Assembly: GCA_035946955.1 (NCBI GenBank)
Contig: DASYYE010000541.1
Coordinates: 1-51,718 of the forward strand
DNA length: 51,718 nucleotides
Origin: DASYYE01 sp035946955
Lineage (GTDB): Bacteria; Actinomycetota; Actinomycetes; Streptosporangiales; Streptosporangiaceae
Reading direction: 5' to 3'
Position 1 is the first letter of the stretch. Every line of letters starts with the position of its first letter. Below are positions 23,894 to 31,689 of the stretch, piece after piece. A program made the translations under genes and the position numbers. Under the pieces are notes generated by a model. The model ran no database searches, was not told the origin of the DNA, and worked only from the letters and a program-made list of their open reading frames with translations.

Positions 23894-25579
23894 TCAGACA
23901 CCGGTGGTGGAGCGCGGGTAGGCCACCGCGGGGTCGGTGAGGATGTTGACGAGGTAGGGGACGCCGGAGTCGAAGGCGCGGCGCAGCGCGGGTGCGATGC
24001 CGTCCGGAGTGGTGACGGTCTCGCCTGCCCCGCCGAGCGCCCGCACGACCTCGTCGTAGCGGCAGCCGGGCTGGAGGTCGGCCACCACGTCGTAGCCGTA
24101 CAGCGCCTGCATCGGGTGCTTCTCCAGGCCCCAGATGCCGTTGTTGCCACAGACCATCACCACGGGCAGGTTGTGGCGGACCAGTGTGTCGGCGTCCATC
24201 AGTGAGAAACCGGCGGCACCGTCCCCGAGCAGCAGCACGACCTGTGCGGAGGGACGCGCGATCCGCGCGGCGATCGCGTAGCCCAGCCCGGTGCCGAGGC
24301 AGCCGAACGGCCCGGGGTCCAGCCACCCACCCGGGCGCCGTGGCTCGATGTGCTTGCCCGCGTAGGACACGAAGTCGCCGCCATCGCCGATCACCACGGC
24401 GTCGTCAGCCAGCATGGGGGCCAGCTCACCGTAGATGCGCACGGGATGGATGGGCTCGGCGCCGCTGGCGAGCAGTTCGGCGTCGCTGGCGAGCGCCGCC
24501 TGCACTGCCTCGCGCAGCCTGGGCAGCCATGACTCCTCCCAGGCGAATCGCGTACCGCCGCCTGAGGTGTCCTGCCCGGCGGCGCGGGGGACAGCGTCTG
24601 CCAGTGCGGTGAAGAAGGCGGTCAGGTCGCCCGCGGCTGAGCCGGTCAGCGCGAGGTGGGTCGCGAGCTGGCCCGGTGCGTCGGCCACGTGCACCACCTG
24701 CGTGCCCTCGCCGAAGTCGCCGTAGCCGAGCCGGAAGTCCAGTGGTGTGCCGACGACCATGACCAGGTCGGCCTCGCCGAACGCCATCCGCCGTGCCCGG
24801 GTGACCAGCAGCTCGTGGCCACCAGGCAGGATGCCCCGGCCCTGCCCGTTCGTGACCACCGGCAGCCGCAGCGTCTCGGCTGCCGCCCGGGCCGCCACTT
24901 CCGCGCCATCCAGCCACACGTCAGAGCCCAGTACCAGGACGGGCCGGCTTGCGGCGGCGAGGAGCCGTGCGATGGCATCGACGTCGCCGGGGTCTGGCCC
25001 CACCCGGCCAGCGTCCAGGCCATCGCCGAACCGCTCAGTCACTGGCTCGCCGCCAGCCTCGCCGAACACGGCTTCCAGGGCGATGTCGAGGAACACCGGC
25101 CCGCGGTGGCGTGTGCGTGCCAGCCGGAACGCCTCGTCCACTGCTGGCCCTGCGGCTGCGGCCTCGTGGACGGTCCCGGCGTGTTTGGTGATGCTTGCGA
25201 CCAGTGTGGGGTGGTCCATTTCCTGCAGGCTGCCCGAGCCCCAGCGGTAGTCCGGGGCCCTGCCGCCCAGTACCACCACGGGTGAGCCATTGGAGTGCGC
25301 GGTGGCGAGCGCACTCACGGCATTGGTGACCCCTGGTCCGGCCGTGACGACGGCCAGGCCGGGCAGGCGGGTGAGCCGCGCGGTGGCTTCGGCGGCGAAC
25401 ACGGCCGTCTGCTCGTGGCGGACATCCAGCAGCCGCATGGGCGGATCCGCCTTGACCGCGCCGTCATAGAGGGGGAACACGTGCCCCCCGGAGAGCGTGA
25501 ACATCGTGGTGACGCCGTGGCGGCGGGCCGCTGCCACGGCCTGTGCCCCGCCGTGAGTGGGTGCTGCGACCTCGGTCAT
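23894..25579 (-). CDS. Thiamine-diphosphate-dependent enzyme, acetolactate synthase-like
   Basis: This is a 561-residue enzyme with the three-domain plan of the POX/AHAS family: Pyr domain (about 10-175) with the cofactor-activating glutamate in DVRHEQTAVFAAEA, a central domain (about 190-320), and a PP domain with GDGAAGFS ... GNN (about 455-485) that holds Mg-thiamine diphosphate. It would perform decarboxylation or ligation of a 2-keto acid. The set of residues does not let me tell acetolactate synthase from an oxalyl-CoA- or benzoylformate-decarboxylase-like enzyme. It follows bioB by 49 bases on the same strand, so it may be cotranscribed, but no thiamine-diphosphate step exists in known biotin synthesis. 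Confidence 0.85.
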   Translation of the reverse strand: MTEVAAPTHGGAQAVAAARRHGVTTMFTLSGGHVFPLYDGAVKADPPMRLLDVRHEQTAVFAAEATARLTRLPGLAVVTAGPGVTNAVSALATAHSNGSPVVVLGGRAPDYRWGSGSLQEMDHPTLVASITKHAGTVHEAAAAGPAVDEAFRLARTRHRGPVFLDIALEAVFGEAGGEPVTERFGDGLDAGRVGPDPGDVDAIARLLAAASRPVLVLGSDVWLDGAEVAARAAAETLRLPVVTNGQGRGILPGGHELLVTRARRMAFGEADLVMVVGTPLDFRLGYGDFGEGTQVVHVADAPGQLATHLALTGSAAGDLTAFFTALADAVPRAAGQDTSGGGTRFAWEESWLPRLREAVQAALASDAELLASGAEPIHPVRIYGELAPMLADDAVVIGDGGDFVSYAGKHIEPRRPGGWLDPGPFGCLGTGLGYAIAARIARPSAQVVLLLGDGAAGFSLMDADTLVRHNLPVVMVCGNNGIWGLEKHPMQALYGYDVVADLQPGCRYDEVVRALGGAGETVTTPDGIAPALRRAFDSGVPYLVNILTDPAVAYPRSTTGV

Positions 25580-25628
25580 GGGCGGCAGGTTACCAGTCGG
25601 TAAGGACCGCGGTCAGGCGGGGTTTGCA

Positions 25629-26624
25629 TCAGATCGTGTGGGACAGGGCTTTGATGGGCAGCTTCAGGCGGCCCAGCATGTCGATGTCCTGGCTTGCCGG
25701 GCGGCCGAGCGTGGTCAGGTAGTTGCCGACGATGATCGCGTTGATGCCGCCCAGCATGCCCGCTTCGGTGCCCAGGTCGCCCAGGGTCAGCTCACGGCCG
25801 CCCGCGTACCTCAGGACGGTGCGGGGCAGCGCGAGCCGGAACGCCGCAATGGCGCGCAGCGCGTCCGCCGCCGCGAGCAGCGGCGCCTGCGCCAGGGGTG
25901 TGCCCGGGCGCGGGTTGAGGAAGTTCAGCGGCACCTCGTCGGGGTCCAGGTCAGCGAGCTGGGCGGCGAACTCCGCCCGCTGGGCCACGGTCTCGCCCAT
26001 GCCGAGGATCCCGCCGCAGCACAGCTCCATCCCCGCCGGCTTGACCAGGGCACAGGTCTCGTAACGCTCCTGCCACGTGTGTGTGGTCACCACCTCGCCG
26101 AAGAATGAACGTGCGGTCTCCAGGTTGTGGTTGTAACGGTGCACGCCCAGCGTGGCGAGCTCGTCCGCCTGGGCCGGGGTGAGGATGCCCAGCGAGCAGG
26201 CCACGTTGACCTCGACTTCCTCCGTGATCGCCCGGACCGCCTCGCCCACCTGGGACATCAGCCGGTCGTCCGGGCCGCGGACGGCAGCCACGATGCAGAA
26301 CTCGCTGGCCCCGGTCGCCGCGGTGGCCTTGGCCGCCCGCACCAGCTCGGCGATGTCCAGCCAGACCGCCCGAACCGGTGAGGTGAACTGCCCAGACTGG
26401 GAGCAGAAGTGGCAGTCTTCGGGGCAGCCCCCGGTCTTGACCGACACGATCCCCTCGACCTCGACCTCCGGCCCACACCAGCGCATGCGCACCTCGTGGG
26501 CCAGTTTCAGAGCTTCGCCGAGCCGGTCCTCGGGCAGGCACAGGACCGCAAGCACCTGGTCGCGGTCCAGCCCCCGGCCGCCCTCGAGAACCTGTTCCCG
26601 GGCCTGCTCCAGGAGGTCACTCAT
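25629..26624 (-). CDS. bioB: Biotin synthase
   Basis: This radical-SAM enzyme inserts sulfur into dethiobiotin, the last step of biotin synthesis. It has 331 residues. The [4Fe-4S] triad is Cys67, Cys71, Cys74 (GGCPEDCHFC); further cluster-related cysteines are in FCIVAA, VACSLG and the substrate-binding YNHNLET. It is coupled to bioD by an ATGA overlap. In actinobacteria such BioB enzymes are thought to need BsaP, which lies about 2 kb downstream. Confidence 0.96.
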   Translation of the reverse strand: MSDLLEQAREQVLEGGRGLDRDQVLAVLCLPEDRLGEALKLAHEVRMRWCGPEVEVEGIVSVKTGGCPEDCHFCSQSGQFTSPVRAVWLDIAELVRAAKATAATGASEFCIVAAVRGPDDRLMSQVGEAVRAITEEVEVNVACSLGILTPAQADELATLGVHRYNHNLETARSFFGEVVTTHTWQERYETCALVKPAGMELCCGGILGMGETVAQRAEFAAQLADLDPDEVPLNFLNPRPGTPLAQAPLLAAADALRAIAAFRLALPRTVLRYAGGRELTLGDLGTEAGMLGGINAIIVGNYLTTLGRPASQDIDMLGRLKLPIKALSHTI

Positions 26625-27391
26625 GTTGGCTCCTTCACACTGATGTGTGTCTGCCCCACCTGGACATGCTGGCGCAGCGGGCGGTGTCTCTCCTGGAATA
26701 CCGCTGGATCGAACCGTCCGCCCAGGTCAGGGGCTAGGCCGTCGCGGGCCAGGCGGCTGAACGCGGTCGGCCCCAGCCCGCCTGCCCCCGCCGGGAGTGC
26801 TCCCGACAGCGGCCTGCCCGCGATGGACTCCAGGTCGACGAGGTTGCTGAGTTCAGCAGTCCCGGGCTCTCGCGGCCAGCACCCGATGACCAGGCCGGCG
26901 AGCGGCAGGTCCCGGGCTGCGAGGGCCTCCAGCGTGAGCGCCGTGTGGTTCAGGGTGCCCAGCCCGGCGCTGGTCACTACCAGGACCGGGGCGGACAGCA
27001 GGCGGGCCAGGTCGGCCAGGGTGGCCCCGTCCGGTTCGTAGCGCACGAGCAGCCCGCCCGCGCCCTCAACGAGGACCAGGTCGCGGCCAGCCCGGAGGCA
27101 GGCCACCGCGTGGGCTGCCTCGTACAGGTCCAGCGGTGGGACACCCGCATCCCGGGCGGCCGCCTCCGGCGACAAGGCACTGGGGAAACGCGCCAGTTCG
27201 TGGGTGTCGGCGACAGCGGACAGCCGACGGACCTCATCCAGGTCGCCGGGCTCGCCGGGGTGAAGCCCGGTCTGGGCCGGCTTGACAACCGCGACCTGCT
27301 TACCCGCGAGACGGGCGAGCGCGGCGATGGCAGCGGTGACGATGGTCTTGCCCACACTGGTGCCGGTGCCGGTGACGACAAGGACGTCGAT
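26621..27391 (-). CDS. bioD: Dethiobiotin synthetase, apparently with an ATC start
   Basis: This ATP-dependent enzyme closes the ureido ring of 7,8-diaminopelargonic acid with CO2. The P-loop TGTGTSVGKT is followed by KPAQTG and VEGAGGLLV, all family hallmarks. The curious point is the start. Between the upstream in-frame stop and the P-loop there is no ATG, GTG, TTG or CTG. The first conventional start, a GTG at 27355, is inside the P-loop and would destroy it. ATC at 27391, ten bases after GGAGAAGGG, gives the normal beginning IDVLVVTGTGTSVGKT. It lies 7 bases after the gntR stop and overlaps bioB by ATGA. A sequencing error is the alternative. Confidence 0.9.
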   Translation of the reverse strand: MDVLVVTGTGTSVGKTIVTAAIAALARLAGKQVAVVKPAQTGLHPGEPGDLDEVRRLSAVADTHELARFPSALSPEAAARDAGVPPLDLYEAAHAVACLRAGRDLVLVEGAGGLLVRYEPDGATLADLARLLSAPVLVVTSAGLGTLNHTALTLEALAARDLPLAGLVIGCWPREPGTAELSNLVDLESIAGRPLSGALPAGAGGLGPTAFSRLARDGLAPDLGGRFDPAVFQERHRPLRQHVQVGQTHISVKEPT

Positions 27392-27398
27392 GGTGGGA

Positions 27399-28178
27399 TC
27401 ACCCTTCTCCGGGCGCGGTGCGCCGGTGCAGCCGGGTCACGAGCTTGTAGCGGTCGCCGCGGTAGCGGGACTGAGCCCACTCGACTGGTGAGCCCTCTGT
27501 GTCGAACGCCTGCCGCGCCAGCAGCAGCAGTGGCATCCCGACGTCCACCCCGAGGAGGCGGGCGTCCCGCGGGTCGGCCAGGCCCGTTTCAATGGTCTCC
27601 TGCGCCTCGGCGATGACCACGCCGTAGTCCGTGGCCAGGGCCTCGTACATGGACGGGTGCCGCTCCAGGCTGCGGTGCAGGCCTGGGAAGCGCCGGGCGG
27701 ACAGGTGGGAGGCATCCACGGACATGGGCTGGCCGTCGGCCAGGCGCAGCCGGTGGATTCGCAGCACCCGGCTGCCTGGGCGCACCGCGAGCAGGGCCGC
27801 GAGTTCGTCGTCGGCGGCGATGTACTCGGTGTCCAGCAGCACGGTCTGCGGGTCGAGGCCCTGTGCGCGCATGCCCTCGGTGTAGCTGGCGAGCTCCAGC
27901 ATCTGGGCGACCTTGGGCATGGCGACAAAAGTGCCCCTGCCCTGCATCCGGATCAGCCGGCCCTCGATCACGAGCTCAGCCAGGGCCTGGCGCACGGTGG
28001 TCCGCGACGTGGCGTAGGTCTGAGCCAGCTCACGTTCAGGCGGCACCGGGGTGCCAGGGTTCATTGCCCTGGTCATCTCCAGGAGCTGCCGCTTCACCTG
28101 GTAGTACTTGGGCACACGGGAGATGGCCCCGGGCGGGTCCGGGCCGGGGTCGCTGGGGATAGGGGAGATGGCCACCAT
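27399..28178 (-). CDS. GntR-family regulator (HutC/UTRA type) inside the biotin operon
   Basis: This is a transcription factor of about 259 residues. The N-terminal winged helix-turn-helix carries PPERELAQTYATSRTTVRQA and LIRMQGRGTFV (about 45-85). The C-terminal UTRA ligand domain ends in SPVEWAQSRYRGDRYKLV, the classical signature. Two adjacent ATGs (28181 and 28178) lie next to GGAAGGAA; the first overlaps the bioF stop. The effector is unknown. Being translated between bioF and bioD makes it a candidate regulator of biotin supply, distinct from BirA, BioQ (TetR) and proteobacterial BioR. UTRA regulators usually bind sugars or small acids, so another role cannot be excluded. Confidence 0.88.
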   Translation of the reverse strand: MVAISPIPSDPGPDPPGAISRVPKYYQVKRQLLEMTRAMNPGTPVPPERELAQTYATSRTTVRQALAELVIEGRLIRMQGRGTFVAMPKVAQMLELASYTEGMRAQGLDPQTVLLDTEYIAADDELAALLAVRPGSRVLRIHRLRLADGQPMSVDASHLSARRFPGLHRSLERHPSMYEALATDYGVVIAEAQETIETGLADPRDARLLGVDVGMPLLLLARQAFDTEGSPVEWAQSRYRGDRYKLVTRLHRRTAPGEG

Positions 28179-29365
28179 CATTTCCTTCCCACCACAGACG
28201 CCGAATGGACATATTCGCCCACAACGTGCAGTGCCCGGTCTACCGCGGCGAAGTCCAGCTCGCTCAGTCCCGCCCGCGCGGTCAGGCGCAGGCACGACTG
28301 GCCAGGCGGGACCGAGGGCGGCCGGAAGCAGCCGGCCAGTACGCCATGCTCCGTGCACAGCCGCTGGGCCTTGGTTGCCAGGGCTGGGTCGCCGAGGACC
28401 ACCCGCACGACCGCGGCCCCGGGCTCGATGACCTCCAGGCCGGCGTCGCGGGCGGTGGCGGCCAGCCGCACCGCATTCGCCCTGGCGGACTCCGGCAGGT
28501 CAGGGTGTTGCTCGAGGATACGCAGGCCGCTCAATGCGGCGGCGGCGCAGGGCGGGGCGAGCGCGGTGTCGAAGATGAAACCGCGGCCGCTGTCCACCAG
28601 GGTGCCGGTGACTTCCGGGCAGCCCAGGACCGCGCCGCCCTGGGTGCCCAGGGCCTTGGACAGGGTCACGGTGCGGACCACGTCCGGCTCACCCGCCAGC
28701 CCCGCGGCCGCTGCCGCGCCCCGGCCACCCGGGCCCACCACGCCGAAGGCGTGCGCTTCGTCGATGACCAGCAGGCCACCATGGGCACGGATGAGCCCGT
28801 GCAGGGCGCCAAGCGGCGCCAGGCTGCCGCCCACTGAGAAGGCCGACTCGGTCACCACCACGGCGGCGGAGGAGGCCCGGTGCGCGAGGGCACGTTCGAC
28901 CGCGGCCACGTCCTGGTGCGGCGTCACCTCGACCCGGGCACGGGCCAGGCGGCAGGCATCCACCAGCGAGGCGTGGTTGCTGGCGTCCGACACCACCAGC
29001 GTCCCGGCTGGACCGGCGAGCGAGGCCGCCAGCGCGGTGACCGTGGCCAGGTTGGCGAGGTAGCCGGAGGAGAACACCAGGGCCGACTGGGCGCCCGCGA
29101 AATCGGCGAGGGCATGTTCCAGCATTGCGTGTACGGGGGTGGTACCAGTGACCAGGCGGGAGCCGGTGGCCCCGGCGCCCCACTCCCGGGCTCCGGCTGC
29201 GGCCGCTTCGACCACCCGCGGGTCGGTGGCCAGCCCGAGGTAGTCGTTGGAGGCGAGATCGACCAGGTCAGCGGCGTGGACGGTGAGGGCACGCCGCAGT
29301 CCGGCCGCCTCCCGCGCGGCGGCTGCCGCGCGCAGCGCCACGATCGGCTGGTGCCCACATGACAT
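28178..29365 (-). CDS. bioF: 8-amino-7-oxononanoate synthase
   Basis: This PLP enzyme condenses pimeloyl-CoA or pimeloyl-ACP with L-alanine to give 8-amino-7-oxononanoate, the first dedicated ring-forming step of biotin synthesis. It has about 395 residues from ATG 29365 (AGGA seven bases upstream). Hallmarks are SNDYLGLATDPRV near the start, GSRLVTGTTPVH, DEAHAFGVVG, and the PLP lysine in TLSKALG. It is the first gene of the bioF-gntR-bioD-bioB series. No bioA is present in the window, so the aminotransferase step must be encoded elsewhere. Confidence 0.93.
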   Translation of the reverse strand: MSCGHQPIVALRAAAAAREAAGLRRALTVHAADLVDLASNDYLGLATDPRVVEAAAAGAREWGAGATGSRLVTGTTPVHAMLEHALADFAGAQSALVFSSGYLANLATVTALAASLAGPAGTLVVSDASNHASLVDACRLARARVEVTPHQDVAAVERALAHRASSAAVVVTESAFSVGGSLAPLGALHGLIRAHGGLLVIDEAHAFGVVGPGGRGAAAAAGLAGEPDVVRTVTLSKALGTQGGAVLGCPEVTGTLVDSGRGFIFDTALAPPCAAAALSGLRILEQHPDLPESARANAVRLAATARDAGLEVIEPGAAVVRVVLGDPALATKAQRLCTEHGVLAGCFRPPSVPPGQSCLRLTARAGLSELDFAAVDRALHVVGEYVHSASVVGRK

Positions 29366-29434
29366 GTCGGAATCCTGCCAGGCAGGCCCGGTGCCGTGGG
29401 CACCGCCCCTTGGTTCGGGATGCGAAGATGAGAC

Positions 29435-30994
29435 GTGGCGACACTGACCGACCTTGCCCGGCAGCTCACTCCGCTGACTGGGACGGACATCGAGTGGCTG
29501 CATGCACTCGTGTCGGACTGGCAGTTGCTCGCCGACCTCTCATTCGCCGACCTGGTGCTGTGGGGTCCGCTGCGGGCGGGCACGGGGTGGGTGGCGCTGG
29601 CTCAGATGCGGCCCACCACCGGCCCTACGACGTTCCTGGACGACGTGGTCGGCACGAAGGTGCGCAAAGGGGAGCGGCCGTTCGTCGACGCTGCCCGGGA
29701 CGAGCAGCGGATCTGCCGCGAAGGCGACCCGGAGTGGACCAGGGGCGTGCCGGTCCGGCGGGAGTCCATCCCGGTGGCCCGCGCGGGCAGCGTCATCGCG
29801 GTGATCGAGCGGAGCACCAACCTCAGTTCCGCGCGCACCCCGAGCCGCCTGGAACTGACCTACCTCAAGGGCGCTGACGACCTCGCCCAGATGGTCGCGG
29901 CCGGGACCTTCCCCTACCCGGGCGAGGGACCGGCCCTGGTGAGGTCTCCCCGGGTCGGTGACGGGCTGCTGCGGCTCGGCCGCTCGGGCAGGGTCAGCTA
30001 TGCCAGCCCGAACGCCCTGTCGGCCTACCGGCGGCTGGGCCTGGGTGCCGACCTGGTCGGCGCGGAACTCGGCCCGCTCACGGCCCGGCTGTGTGCCCCC
30101 GGGCACCCGGCGGACGACTCGCTCATGGTGACGGCGGGCGGCCGCTCACCGCGGGAGACCGAGGTGGAGAGCAACGGGTCGGTCGTGCAGCTGCGGTCGA
30201 TCCCGCTCGTCGTGAACGGGCTGCGCACCGGGGCGCTGATCCTGGTGCGCGACGTCACGGAGTTGCGTCACCGTGAGCGGGAGCTGATGACCAAGGACGC
30301 CACCATCCGTGAGATCCACCACCGGGTGAAGAACAACCTGCAGACGGTGGCCGCGCTGTTGCGGCTGCAGGCGCGGCGGACAAGCGCGCCCGAGGCCCGC
30401 GGGGCGCTGGAAGAGGCCGTCCGGCGGGTCGGGTCCATCGCTGTGGTCCACGAAACCCTGTCGCACACACCCGAGGAGATCGTGGACTTCGACGACATCG
30501 CCGGGCGGGTGGCCACCATGGCGGGGGAGGTCTCGGCTCCAGAGACACGGGTCACGCCGGTTGTCACCGGGCGGTTCGGGGCGCTGCCGGCCGCGGTCGC
30601 GACCCCGCTGGCGCTGGTCCTCACCGAACTGCTGCAGAACGCACTGCAGCATGGCCTGGCCCAGTGGACAGGTGCGACGGCGGGCGGTTCGGTACGGGTC
30701 ACCGTCGAGCGGGCAGCGACCTCACTCACCGTCACCGTTGAGGACAATGGGGTTGGGCTGCCAGATGGGTTCAACCTGGAAGCCTCGACCAGCCTGGGGC
30801 TGCAGATCGTGCGCACCCTGGTGGTCTCTGAACTGGGTGGACGGCTGGAGGTTACCCCACGCCAAGGCGGTGGCACCTCGGTCCTGGTCGACCTGCCACT
30901 GCAGGTGCCAGCCCCGGTACTGCCGTCGCACCCCCCCGTGGGCTCCCGGCACCCCGTGGAGGGGGTGCCGACCGAGACTGCCGGACGGCCCTGA
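29435..30994 (+). CDS. pdtaS: PdtaS-like sensor histidine kinase
   Basis: This is a soluble histidine kinase of 519 residues with the layout of mycobacterial PdtaS: an N-terminal GAF-like domain (about 1-150), a PAS domain (about 170-280), then a HisKA_2 helix with EIHHRVKNNLQTV (phosphoacceptor His295) and an HWE-type ATPase domain with ELLQNALQHG and DNGVGLP. PdtaS phosphorylates the RNA-binding antiterminator PdtaR, and reports link it to cyclic di-GMP, copper and nitric oxide sensing. No pdtaR is next to it, as is usual. The start is GTG 29435, divergent from bioF by 69 bases. It ends convergently with whiB1. Confidence 0.9.
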   Translation: MATLTDLARQLTPLTGTDIEWLHALVSDWQLLADLSFADLVLWGPLRAGTGWVALAQMRPTTGPTTFLDDVVGTKVRKGERPFVDAARDEQRICREGDPEWTRGVPVRRESIPVARAGSVIAVIERSTNLSSARTPSRLELTYLKGADDLAQMVAAGTFPYPGEGPALVRSPRVGDGLLRLGRSGRVSYASPNALSAYRRLGLGADLVGAELGPLTARLCAPGHPADDSLMVTAGGRSPRETEVESNGSVVQLRSIPLVVNGLRTGALILVRDVTELRHRERELMTKDATIREIHHRVKNNLQTVAALLRLQARRTSAPEARGALEEAVRRVGSIAVVHETLSHTPEEIVDFDDIAGRVATMAGEVSAPETRVTPVVTGRFGALPAAVATPLALVLTELLQNALQHGLAQWTGATAGGSVRVTVERAATSLTVTVEDNGVGLPDGFNLEASTSLGLQIVRTLVVSELGGRLEVTPRQGGGTSVLVDLPLQVPAPVLPSHPPVGSRHPVEGVPTETAGRP

Positions 30995-31009
30995 TCCAGG
31001 TAACACAGC

Positions 31010-31264
31010 CTAGACGTGTGCGCGGGCGCGGACCCGGCCCATACGCCGCTTGTAGGCGCGCCGCTCGTCTTCGCTCATGCCGCCCCACACGCCCGCGTCC
31101 TGGCCGCTCTCCAGCGCCCAATGCAGGCAGGAATCAACGACAGGACAGCGCTGGCACACGCGCTTGGCTTCTTCGATCTGGAACAGCGCTGGTCCTGTGT
31201 TGCCGATGGGGAAGAACAGTTCTGGGTCTACCTCACGGCACGCGGCGTGATGACGCCAGTCCAT
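31010..31264 (-). CDS. whiB1: WhiB1/WblE-family iron-sulfur transcription factor
   Basis: This is an 84-residue Wbl protein with the four cluster cysteines at 9, 37, 40 and 46, the spacing of mycobacterial WhiB1, followed by the GVWGG turn and a basic tail ERRAYKRRMGRVRAR. WhiB1 binds the region-4 domain of the principal sigma factor through its [4Fe-4S] cluster and responds to nitric oxide. The start ATG 31264 lies nine bases after GAGGAG; a GTG three codons earlier touches that site. Its neighbour PdtaS on the other strand is a common arrangement in actinobacteria. The long upstream region has candidate binding sites. Confidence 0.95.
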   Translation of the reverse strand: MDWRHHAACREVDPELFFPIGNTGPALFQIEEAKRVCQRCPVVDSCLHWALESGQDAGVWGGMSEDERRAYKRRMGRVRARAHV

Positions 31265-31324
31265 GCGGCCCACTCCTCTATGAAAGCCGGGCCCGTTGCC
31301 CGGACCTGCTGTCCCAGTTCGCTT

Positions 31325-31338
31325 GTGAAAAGTTTCAC
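31325..31338. promoter_or_regulatory. Palindrome GTGAAA-AG-TTTCAC upstream of whiB1
   Basis: This is a perfect 6-2-6 inverted repeat about 60 bases before the whiB1 start, in the place where a promoter or operator is expected. The binding factor is unknown. Confidence 0.5.
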
Positions 31339-31439
31339 TAGCGTGGCCATACTTCTAGGGGCCGTTAGCGACCCCTGGGATTGCAGTAAACCTATGGGTC
31401 ATGAGCCCTCGCCCCCGCGTGGCTCGTGGACGAGAACCC

Positions 31440-31463
31440 CTGACCGGCTTTTAACCCGGTCAG
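31440..31463 (-). terminator. Hairpin downstream of the lipid kinase gene
   Basis: CTGACCGG (31440-31447) and CCGGTCAG (31456-31463) form a perfect 8-bp stem with an A/T-rich eight-base loop, about 230 bases after the stop of the diacylglycerol kinase-like gene. It could end that transcript before whiB1. Confidence 0.4.
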
Positions 31464-31568
31464 AAGGTGGCAGCATGCACATGCAGGCAGCGCACCCCGT
31501 CTTGGTCAAGCCTCTCAATCTTGTCGATCAAGCGCAAGAGTCTGACCCCAATGTTCACCCGTTTCGGG

Positions 31569-31584
31569 TGTCAGATAAGTCACA
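31569..31584. promoter_or_regulatory. CRP-like site
   Basis: TGTCA-GATAAG-TCACA differs by one base from the TGTGA-N6-TCACA consensus of actinobacterial CRP. In Mycobacterium tuberculosis, CRP controls whiB1 from its upstream region. Here the site is about 305 bases before the whiB1 ATG, rather far for classical activation. Confidence 0.4.
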
Positions 31585-31689
31585 TGTGCCGGGCTTGAGC
31601 ACGATTGCACCTCGTTCCCCCTGCACATGGCCTTGCGATGGCCTGTCACGTGACGCCCGCAAGCTCCGCTGTAATGGCTAGTCAGAGCC

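Larger units (their letters stand above)
31265..31689. other. Long upstream region of whiB1
   Basis: I find no gene in these 425 bases. They hold a palindrome GTGAAA-AG-TTTCAC at 31325-31338, a hairpin at 31440-31463 and a CRP-like site at 31569-31584, listed separately. Confidence 0.5.
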
